The position numbers were made by a program, and so were the translations under genes. The notes beneath the pieces are model-generated. The model was not told the DNA's origin and ran no database searches. It was given only the letters and a program-made list of their open reading frames with translations. A stretch of DNA of 64,000 nucleotides from Opitutus sp. Its GTDB lineage: Bacteria; Verrucomicrobiota; Verrucomicrobiia; Opitutales; Opitutaceae. Where the stretch lies: the NCBI GenBank assembly GCA_024707325.1, contig JANPZY010000004.1:992001-1056000 (forward strand), read 5' to 3'. Shown here one piece after another: positions 1 through 7,569 of the stretch (position 1 is the stretch's first letter; each line of letters starts with the position of its first letter).

Positions 1-485
1 TCCTGAAAAAAGTGATGCGTGAAATCGACGGCGACGTGCCCGTGACGAATTTCGCCACGATGGACCAGGTCATGGCACAACCGGGTATCGCACGACGTTT
101 CCCGTTGGGCCTGCTCGGCGGGTTCGCGCTGCTCGCGATCGTGCTGGCAGCGGTAGGGATCTACGCTGTCACCAGTTATTCGATCGGTCAGCGCACGCGC
201 GAAATCGGCGTGCGCATGGCTCTGGGGGCCACGCCGCACTCGGTCGTCGCGCTGGTGCTGCGCCAGGGTTTCAAGCCGGTCGCGATCGGCATGTTGGTGG
301 GACTCGCGGGAGCAGTCGGCGCCGCGCTGGCGATGCGTGGACTGCTGTTCGACATCGCGCCATTCGATGCGCCGACGTTCGCCTGCGTGGCCCTGCTGCT
401 CGGCGCCGTGGCCGCTATCGCAAGCTTTCTGCCCGCTCGGCGCGCCACGCGGATCAATCCCGTAGTCGCATTAGGCGCCGAATGA
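1..485 (+). CDS. C-terminal part of FtsX/MacB-type ABC transporter permease (5' truncated by window)
   Basis: The reading frame is open from the window edge, so the gene starts upstream and only about the last 160 residues are seen. They hold the end of a periplasmic domain and an FtsX domain with three hydrophobic segments. The motif GQRTREIGVRMALGA is typical of the last FtsX domain, and the closing run PARRATRINPVVALGAE is the standard end of orphan MacB-like permeases. Its stop overlaps the start of the next gene (ATGA), which suggests translational coupling. The transported substrate cannot be told from sequence. Confidence 0.9.
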   Translation, partial: LKKVMREIDGDVPVTNFATMDQVMAQPGIARRFPLGLLGGFALLAIVLAAVGIYAVTSYSIGQRTREIGVRMALGATPHSVVALVLRQGFKPVAIGMLVGLAGAVGAALAMRGLLFDIAPFDAPTFACVALLLGAVAAIASFLPARRATRINPVVALGAE

Positions 486-1651
486 CCCACGTTCGAAGAA
501 TGGCTGCTGCCTCTTCCGCTTCTTCCCGTGTATCAGTTACGTCCGCGCCCGCGCGTGTGGCCGCACGTTCGCGCGACGCCGCGATCGATCATCTTCGGAT
601 CGTGCTCACGGTGCTCGTGATCCTGCATCATGGCGCCATCGCCTACGGCGGATCGGGCGGCTGGTATTGGCGCGAACAGCCTGACGCCTCGAGCCTCGTG
701 CTCGTGATGTTCAACGCGGTCAACCAGTCCTATTTCATGGGCTTTTTCTTCCTGCTGGCCGGCTATTTCACGCCCGCAGCCTACGAACGAAAAGGCGCCG
801 CGCGCTTCCTCGGCGAACGCGTCGTCCGGCTCGGCATTCCGCTCCTCGTCTTCTTCTTTCTGCTCAACCCGCTCACGATCGCGCTCGCGCGCACGAGCGA
901 GGGACATCCGTTCTGGAGCGGATGGTGGCAGATGATCCAACTCCGCGAATGGGGTCCGGGCCCGCTGTGGTTTGCGGAGGCGCTGCTGATCTTCGCCCTC
1001 GCGTATGCGGGCTGGCGCGCGCTCGCGCGTCGCGGAGCAAACGCAGTCCAAGCGCTGCCGCGATTCGTGTCGCTCTTCCTCATCGCCCTCGCGCTGGGCG
1101 CGACTTCATTCCTGGTGCGGCTCTGGCTGCCCGTCGGCCAAACTGCGCTCTGGCTGCAGCTCGGCTATTTTCCGTGCTACATCTTTCTCTTCGCCGCCGG
1201 CTGCGCGGCCAGCCGTGCACGCTTGCTCGAGCGCGTGTCGCTCGCCGAGTGCCAGCCCTGGCTCGTCGTGACGGGGCTCGCGCTCCTCACGCTGCCGATC
1301 GTGATACTCACACGCTTCGGCCAGGGCGGGTTCGAAGGAGGCTGGAATCTCAACGCGCTCTACTACGCCTTCTGGGACCCGCTCGTCGCGTGGGGCGTGA
1401 TTCTCGGCCTCCTTTGGTCTGCGCGTAATTTTGCCAACAAGGCCACTCCGCTCACCGCGTGGCTCGCGGCCAACGCCTACGGAGCGTTCATCCTGCACGC
1501 CCCGATCCTCGTCGCGTGCAGTGTGGCCGCGCGCGCATGGGCGCTGCCGCCGCTGCCGAAATTCCTCGTCGTCGGCGCGCTCGCGTCGGGGCTCAGCTTT
1601 GTAGCCGGCGCCGCATTCCGCGCGATTCCCGGCGCGCGACGCATTCTCTAG
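482..1651 (+). CDS. membrane acyltransferase, acyltransferase-3 family
   Basis: A 389-residue polytopic inner-membrane protein with about ten hydrophobic segments. The N-terminal pattern DHLRIVLTVLVILHH carries the Arg and His expected in the acyltransferase-3 family (OpgC/OafA-like), which moves acyl groups onto cell-surface glycans or other extracytoplasmic acceptors. The family's usual length is 350-400 residues, so the gene looks complete. It starts inside the stop of the upstream permease. A 42-bp gap precedes the next permease, so it may be co-transcribed with both. The acceptor is unknown. Confidence 0.82.
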   Translation: MTHVRRMAAASSASSRVSVTSAPARVAARSRDAAIDHLRIVLTVLVILHHGAIAYGGSGGWYWREQPDASSLVLVMFNAVNQSYFMGFFFLLAGYFTPAAYERKGAARFLGERVVRLGIPLLVFFFLLNPLTIALARTSEGHPFWSGWWQMIQLREWGPGPLWFAEALLIFALAYAGWRALARRGANAVQALPRFVSLFLIALALGATSFLVRLWLPVGQTALWLQLGYFPCYIFLFAAGCAASRARLLERVSLAECQPWLVVTGLALLTLPIVILTRFGQGGFEGGWNLNALYYAFWDPLVAWGVILGLLWSARNFANKATPLTAWLAANAYGAFILHAPILVACSVAARAWALPPLPKFLVVGALASGLSFVAGAAFRAIPGARRIL

Positions 1652-1693
1652 CCCGTTTTCTCCTCCGCCTACTCCATCGTCCCCTTTCCCATC

Positions 1694-4131
1694 ATGCTGT
1701 CCGATCTCCGCTACGCCGTCCGCGCACTTCTCCGTGCTCCCGCCTTCAGCTTGATCGCGATTCTCACGCTCGCGCTCTGCATCGGCGCCAATAGCGCGAT
1801 TTTCTCGGTCATCCACTCGGTGCTTCTGAAGCCCTACCCGTGGCCGAATTCGGACCGCCTCGTTTACTGCTATAACAACTACCGCAATCTGGGCCTCGAG
1901 AATGTGGGCGTCTCGATTCCCGATTTCCTCGATCGCAGCACGCAGGTCGAGGGCTTCGCCGACGCGGCGATCTACAACATCAAGAGCTTCAACCTCACCG
2001 AAGGCGCGCAGCCGGAACGCGTCGTCGGCTTGGTCGCGAGTCCCTCTCTCTTCAGCACGCTGCAAACAGGCGCCGCCCACGGACGCGTGCTCACGAGCGA
2101 AGACGCCGTCCTCGGCGCCACGAAGACCGTCGTGCTCAGCCACGCGCTCTGGAGCAACCGCTTCGGCGCCGACACAGGCATCGTCGGCCGCACGATCCGG
2201 CTCAACGGCGAACCGCATGTCGTCGTGGGCGTGATGCCCGAATCGTTTTATTTTCCGACGCCCCGCATGCAGCTCTGGGTGCCGTTTGTCTTCACCGACG
2301 CCCAGCGCAGCGACAACGAGCGCGGCACCGAATTCTCGAGCATGATCGCGCGGCTCAAACCCGGCGTCGCCCCGGAATCGATCCAGCGCGAACTCGATCT
2401 CATCCAGGCCCGCAACGCCCAGCGACTGCCCGATCAGGCGCCCTTCTGGAAATCCGCGGGCTTCGGCGGCGGCGTTTCGGGATTTCTCGAGCGCAACGTC
2501 GGCGAAGTTCGCGGCATGCTCTGGCTCATTCAGGGCGGCGTCGCGGCCGCGCTCCTCATCGGCTGCGCCAATGTCTCCAGCCTGCTCCTCGCGCGCGCGG
2601 TCGCCCGCGAACGCGAACTCGCCATCCGCGCCGCCCTCGGCGCCGGTCGCGCGCGGCTGATCCGGCTGCTTGTATCCGAAAGCCTGATACTCTTCGGCGC
2701 CGGCGGCCTGCTCGGTCTGCTGGTGGGTTCGTGGGGCATCGACATTCTCAGCTCGTCCCTCATGTCCAACCTGCCGCGCGCGTTTGCGATCGAGCTGGAT
2801 GGCACGGTCTTCACTCTCACCCTCGTCTGCGCCCTCGCGTGCGGACTCGTCTTCGGCGCTCTGCCCGCGTGGTCCGCCGCCAAGGGCGATGCCGCCGCCG
2901 CGCTCAAGGAAGCCGGCACGCGCGGCACCGCCGGCCGCCGCACGCAGTTCCTCCGCAGCGCGCTGGTCGTCACGGAGATCGCGCTCGCGGTCATGCTCCT
3001 TTCCACCGCCGGTCTGCTCATGAAGAGCTTCCAGCGCCTGCAGGAGCAGAATCCCGGCTTCAACGCCGAGCACGTGCTCACCGCGCGCATGTCTCTGCCC
3101 GAAAAAAGTATGACCACCCGGACAAAGTCGTCGGCTTCCAGTCCGCCCTGCTCTCCTCCGTGCGCGCACTGCCCGGCGTGAAAGCCGCGGGACTCACGAC
3201 GGTGCTCCCGTTTACCGGCAACAACAGCTCGGGCACGTATTCGAGTCCGGAAATTTCGCTGCCCGAAGGCGCACCCGATCCGCACGCCAACATTCGCTCC
3301 GTCGATTCCGGTTACCTCGAAGCGATGGGACTGCGCTTGATTCAAGGACGCTGGATTCAGGAATCGGACACCACGAACTCCGAACGCGTGGTCGTGATCG
3401 ATCAGTTGCTCGCCAGCCGCTACTGGCCCGGCGAAGACCCGATCGGCCGCCACATCAGCCGCGACCTCAGCTTCAACAACCGCGACGCGCTCGCGACGAT
3501 CGTCGGCGTGGTCGCCCCGATCAAGATGCAGACGCTCGAGGAAAACGTTTCCAAGGAAACGCTCTACTACCCGCTCGCGCAGAGCTCCTCCAATGGGCTC
3601 ACGCTCGTCGTGCGCGCCGAGGGCGATCCCACCGCGCTCACCGCCTCGATCCGCGCGGCGGTGCTCCAGGTCGATCCCGAGCAGCCGATTTTCGACGTGA
3701 AAACGATGCCGCAGTGGATGGAGGAAGTCGCGCAATCGCGTCGCGCGCCGATGGTGCTGCTCTCCTCCTTCAGCACCGTGGCGATTCTGCTCGCCGCGCT
3801 CGGCGTGTATGGCGTGCTCGCCTTCGCCGTCGCCCAACGCATGACCGAGTTCGGCGTGCGCCTCGCGCTCGGCGCCACCGCCGGCAACATCGCTTCGCTC
3901 GTGATCCGAGACGCCGCGCGTCTCATCGGAGTCGGCCTCGCGCTCGGCATGCTCGGTTTCACCTTCTTCAGCCGCATCGTCGAATCGCTCCTTTTTGAAG
4001 TGAGCCCGCTCGATCCCGCGACGCTCGCGCTCGCGCCCACGCTCCTGGCCGTGATCGGGCTCATTGCCGGCTTGATCCCCGCCCTCCGCGCGACCCGCGT
4101 CGATCCGATGATCGCTCTCCGCGCCGAATAA
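1694..4131 (+). pseudogene. MacB-like orphan ABC permease, interrupted by a single-base frameshift
   Basis: Two overlapping frames together encode about 812 residues of one permease of the long orphan MacB-like class. It has an N-terminal leader (SDLRYAVRALLRAPAFSL), a TM helix, a MacB periplasmic core domain, an FtsX domain near residues 280-410, a second periplasmic domain, and a final FtsX domain ending RVDPMIALRAE. The frame breaks in an A6 run at 3102-3107; one more A would restore PEKKYDHPDK. The intact paralogue at 7570-9987 shows the expected layout. This may be a sequencing slip, a real mutation or programmed slippage. With no other defect seen, a sequence error is quite possible. 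Confidence 0.85.
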
Positions 4132-4135
4132 GCGC

Positions 4136-4270
4136 GCAACGCGTCGCAACTCGGGACGCACCTGGTCGCGACGCAGTCCGCACCTGGGCTCGACCGTGGA
4201 CGGCCCCTGCCCCGACCCGGTCCGCACCTAGGCTCGACTCGGTCCGCACCTTGTCCCGGGTCGATGCACC
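4136..4270 (+). repeat. 22-bp degenerate tandem repeat array (copy 1 of 6)
   Basis: Starts about 5 bp after the permease stop. About six units of 22 bp are seen, best form GGCTCGACTCGGTCCGCACC plus two bases. Each unit is made of two related 11-bp halves, one built on a CGAC/GTCG core and one on GTCCGCAC. Related arrays lie at 17.4, 28.4, 48.0, 53.2 and 53.9 kb. Confidence 0.75.
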
Positions 4271-4316
4271 ACCGCGCTCGCACCCTAGCCAAATGGAAGG
4301 CAAAGAGTTAGAGGAC

Positions 4317-4341
4317 ATTTGAACCGTATTACGGTTCAAAT
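4317..4341 (+). terminator. perfect 11-bp hairpin after the permease
   Basis: ATTTGAACCGT, three loop bases, then ACGGTTCAAAT. The stem is perfect but no long T run follows, so it may be a structural element instead of a classic intrinsic terminator. Confidence 0.45.
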
Positions 4342-4432
4342 GCCATGTAACTCGCTTCAAATTCGATAGATAGGATCTGCTGCGAGTTTTTTTGGGAGGG
4401 ATGGCGTTCTCGCCGGCGGGGAGCGCGGCTCC

Positions 4433-4471
4433 AAAGAAAACGCGGGCGTTCCCCTGGGGAACGCCCGCGTG
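4433..4471 (-). terminator. intrinsic terminator of the secreted repeat protein gene
   Basis: A GC-rich perfect stem (CGCGGGCGTTCCCC and its complement) around a 2-base loop at 4441-4470. Read on the minus strand it is followed by TTTTCTTT. It lies about 55 bp past the stop of the minus-strand gene at 4525-7236. Confidence 0.75.
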
Positions 4472-4491
4472 TTGGTGACGGGTCCTATGTG

Positions 4492-4508
4492 TATCCAGAT
4501 TCTGGATA
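4492..4508. promoter_or_regulatory. 17-bp perfect palindrome, 3' flank copy
   Basis: TATCCAGA-T-TCTGGATA. The 18-base core TGTATCCAGATTCTGGAT recurs at 7320-7337, upstream of the same gene. It may be an operator or a dispersed palindromic repeat; nothing seen decides. Confidence 0.4.
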
Positions 4509-4524
4509 TTCCAGAGCTCGGATA

Positions 4525-7236
4525 TTAATTGAGGTTGGCCGTGCTGATCATGATCGGATGGCCCGACAGCGGCATTTCACCGCCGAACTCGAACTTGGCG
4601 CCGGTGCCGCCGCCGACCGGATAGACCTTGCCGTTGCGCTGGTCCTTCAGCGTGCCGATGCGGAAGCTGAGGATTTTCTTACCGGCGAAGTCGGCCACGG
4701 TCATGATGTTGCCGCGGTAGGCAATGCTCACGGCGACGGGGTCGCCCATGCGCTTGTCCTTGAAGGTGCGATACACCTGACCGGTGTTGCGCCACGTGAC
4801 GACGGACTGCACGACGCGGTCACCGCGGCAGGCGACGTGGAACATGTTGTTCAACGGGTCGGCCTTGCGCTGCGTGCCGGTCTTGGAGTCGATCGGGATC
4901 AGCGGCAGGCCGGTTTCGCCGTGGCGCGCGAGCACCATGCTGACGGGATTACGGCCGACCTTGACGGTGCCGACGACGTCCAGGGGCCCGAGGAGCTCCC
5001 AGTCGTTGCGCTTCATGAGCGAGGAGGTGTCGATGATGTGGATCGTGCCGTCCTGCGTGGCGACGTAGGCCTTGAAGTGGTCGACGGACCAGCGGTCGAT
5101 CTTGTGGCCGGCGAGCACCGCGGTGGGCTTGGTGAGGTTCTTCGTCCAAACGACCTTGGGCATCGACTGCGGGCGGACGCTGAAGGTCTGCGGGAACTGC
5201 GAGTCACCGGGACCGCGGGCGGCGAGCGTGGCCTTGAAGCTCGCGGCGGAGCTGAGCCAGCTCTCGCGCATGTAGCTGAAGAGCGGCGAGAGATCGAGGA
5301 TCGCGGCCTTGTTTTCGTCGGTGGAGATGACGAGCGCATAACCGCTGCGCGCGATCGGAGCCTTCCACGCGCCGTCGTAGACGTGCACGCGGTTCTTATC
5401 GATCGAGAGGTCGATCTGGCCGAGGGTGAGGTTGTTGGTGGCCGAGGGTCCGAGCCACAGACCGTTGCTGGCGGCGGCGACGGAGGTCGGCTTCTGCATC
5501 GGGAGATCGATGTAGCCGAGGAGCTTGAAGTCGGACCAGCTGCCCTGATTGGGCAGACCCATGTAGGGCCAGGTGTGGAACTTCAGGTATTTGCCTTCGA
5601 GGGCGACGACGGCGAGCTGCCCCTTGTTTTCCTTGGTGTCCCAGATCGTCACGAGCGCGAACTCGTTGCTGGTGGTGACGGTGACGCCACGCGGAACCTT
5701 GTGCGCGGGGAACTTGAAGCCCGGGTAGTTCTTTTCGTCGGAGGCGCGGCTGGTCTGCATGCCGGCGATGGCAAAGAGGCCGTCTTTGTAAACGACGATG
5801 GCTTCGTTTTGCTGCATGCCGTAGCTGCGGACCATGCCGACGGGCTGCTTCGGAATCGTGCCGCCGTTGAGCTTCACGTATTCGGCCTGGCGGGTCTGCG
5901 GATCCGGGTGCGGCTGCTTGTTGGTCGCGTCGAGACGCGGGCTGATCGCCCAAACGTGATTGTAGTGCGAGAAGGTCTGGATGCGATCGAGACCGGGATC
6001 GTTGGTCGCGTCGGTGGGGACGTAGGCAACTTGGCCGGTGTCGGTCCAGTAGTCGTAGTCGGAGCTGGGACCGTCGCCCACTTCGTAGGGGTTGATGCGC
6101 ACCCAGTAGCCGGGCGCCATCTTCTGCGTGGGCGTGTAAACGAGAGGACGGTCGTCCTTGGCGTTCGGGTTGAGCTGTTCGAAGGTCGGGCCGAGGCGGG
6201 CGCTGACGTCCGCGGGTTTCCAGCTGAGGAGGGACGCGGTGTAAGGCGTGGTGGGCGTCGGCGTAGGCGTGGGTTTCGGAGTCGGCGTCGGCGTAGGCGT
6301 AGGTGTCGGCGCAGGCGTGGGCGCGGGCGTCGGCTTCGTCGTTTCGACGACGGCGGGCGGCGGCGTGACGACGGCACCGGTGACGTCATAGACTTCGAGG
6401 AGCATGACGCCGGTGGTCTTGGAGGCGCCGCTGACGTTGATCTTGTAGGTGCCGGGCGCGAGGTCGACGACCAGCGCGGCGTCCTTGCTGCCGGAGGCGA
6501 AGGCGGTCACGCCGGCGGTCTTGAGCGCGGCGGTGAGCTTGGTCTGGTCGGCGAAGCTGCCCCAGTTGTCGTTCGACGCGACGGGCTTGCCGTTGGACGC
6601 GACGACCGAGAGGAGCGGATCGCCCAGCGCGCCGGTGATGCCCTGCGACTTGAGCGCGGGACCGGAAACGCGGACGAGCACGCGGCGTTTGTCGCCGCTG
6701 TTGATCTTCAACGTCGAGGCAACCGTGGTGCCCGAGGTCTTGATCTTCGCGCGGGTGGAGATGCCGGAGAACTTCGAGGCGGTGGTCACTTCGTAGATCT
6801 CGAAGCGCGCGGTGCCGGTCTTGTTGCTGAGGCCGGTGATCTTCGCGGTGTAGGTGCCGGGCGCGAGCTTGACCTTGAGGGCCGCGTCGAGCGTGCCGGA
6901 CTTCAGCGCGGAGGCGCCCACCGTCTTGAAGGTGGAGGCGAGCTTCGAGTCCCACTTGTCATTGCGACCGACGAGCTTGCCTGCCTTGTCGAAGATTTCG
7001 AGGCGCGGCTTCGTCAGCACGGTCGCGTTGACCGCGGAACTGGCGCTGGGGCCGATCGCGCGGACGAGCACTTCCTTCGAGCTCGTGCCCGCGATGGTAA
7101 AGCCGGCCACGAGAGCGGAGTCTCCGGTGCCGACAATGGCCGTTGAGGTGAACTGCACGAAGCGGGATTCCGCCGCATGCAGCTGGGCCACGCCGAAAGC
7201 CAGCGCGGTCCAAAACAACTTGTGTAACGATTTCAT
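4525..7236 (-). CDS. large secreted protein with two beta-type repeat domains and a Thr-Pro linker
   Basis: 903 residues with a signal peptide ending near LHAAES (residue 23). Two related domains follow at about residues 28-140 and 150-275. Both end in an APGTY...V(T/S)G...LEVYDV pattern and carry GPA/GPS and NDxW motifs, a repeat type often seen in Opitutaceae exported proteins. A Thr-Pro-rich linker at about 282-330 joins them to a C-terminal domain of about 560 residues of unknown function, which has repeated beta-strand-like segments and could be a propeller. No catalytic motif was recognised. The gene stands alone with its own terminator, and the same palindrome lies on both sides. Probably a surface or periplasmic binding protein. 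Confidence 0.75.
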   Translation of the reverse strand: MKSLHKLFWTALAFGVAQLHAAESRFVQFTSTAIVGTGDSALVAGFTIAGTSSKEVLVRAIGPSASSAVNATVLTKPRLEIFDKAGKLVGRNDKWDSKLASTFKTVGASALKSGTLDAALKVKLAPGTYTAKITGLSNKTGTARFEIYEVTTASKFSGISTRAKIKTSGTTVASTLKINSGDKRRVLVRVSGPALKSQGITGALGDPLLSVVASNGKPVASNDNWGSFADQTKLTAALKTAGVTAFASGSKDAALVVDLAPGTYKINVSGASKTTGVMLLEVYDVTGAVVTPPPAVVETTKPTPAPTPAPTPTPTPTPTPKPTPTPTPTTPYTASLLSWKPADVSARLGPTFEQLNPNAKDDRPLVYTPTQKMAPGYWVRINPYEVGDGPSSDYDYWTDTGQVAYVPTDATNDPGLDRIQTFSHYNHVWAISPRLDATNKQPHPDPQTRQAEYVKLNGGTIPKQPVGMVRSYGMQQNEAIVVYKDGLFAIAGMQTSRASDEKNYPGFKFPAHKVPRGVTVTTSNEFALVTIWDTKENKGQLAVVALEGKYLKFHTWPYMGLPNQGSWSDFKLLGYIDLPMQKPTSVAAASNGLWLGPSATNNLTLGQIDLSIDKNRVHVYDGAWKAPIARSGYALVISTDENKAAILDLSPLFSYMRESWLSSAASFKATLAARGPGDSQFPQTFSVRPQSMPKVVWTKNLTKPTAVLAGHKIDRWSVDHFKAYVATQDGTIHIIDTSSLMKRNDWELLGPLDVVGTVKVGRNPVSMVLARHGETGLPLIPIDSKTGTQRKADPLNNMFHVACRGDRVVQSVVTWRNTGQVYRTFKDKRMGDPVAVSIAYRGNIMTVADFAGKKILSFRIGTLKDQRNGKVYPVGGGTGAKFEFGGEMPLSGHPIMISTANLN

Positions 7237-7569
7237 AGATGAGGGGCCGGCTCATCGGAGAATCTCCCATGCTGAAAATGGGGAATCTGACGATAACACC
7301 GGGCGGGCCCCTCATCGGCTGTATCCAGATTCTGGATCCGGCTTTTACGCGGTTTTAAATCGTTTCCGGGAACTCACAGATTTTTCATCGCTACGCGGCT
7401 AAATCCACGCGTCCCACGGGTGGGACGCCGTGGTGCCACTTTCGAACCGCCAAGCCGTGCGGGCCAAGCGTGTTGAAGATGGATATTATTGATGTAATGC
7501 CCCTTACGCTCGCCGGCCCCCACTCGGCATGACACGTGCAAGAGGCAGCGGCTTTCCTCTTCCACTCCC
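7237..7569. other. divergent intergenic region
   Basis: 333 bp between the minus-strand secreted protein and the plus-strand permease. It must hold both promoters. It contains the second palindrome copy at 7323-7337. No gene or tandem repeat was seen. Confidence 0.5.
7323..7337. promoter_or_regulatory. palindrome, 5' flank copy
   Basis: ATCCAGA-T-TCTGGAT, within 18 bases identical to the copy at 4491-4507. It lies about 87 bp upstream of the start codon at 7236, a plausible operator position. Function is inferred only. Confidence 0.4.

Noticed and set aside
1106-3169. 687-residue minus-strand frame
   Set aside because: Crosses the acyltransferase and permease genes in antisense and has only biased composition.
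4136-4270. 22-bp repeats as a CRISPR array
   Set aside because: The units are directly abutting, degenerate and without unique spacers; no cas gene lies near.
4489-7146. 885-residue plus-strand frame
   Set aside because: Antisense to the secreted repeat protein. The minus-strand gene has a signal peptide, repeat domains, a linker and a terminator; this one has none.
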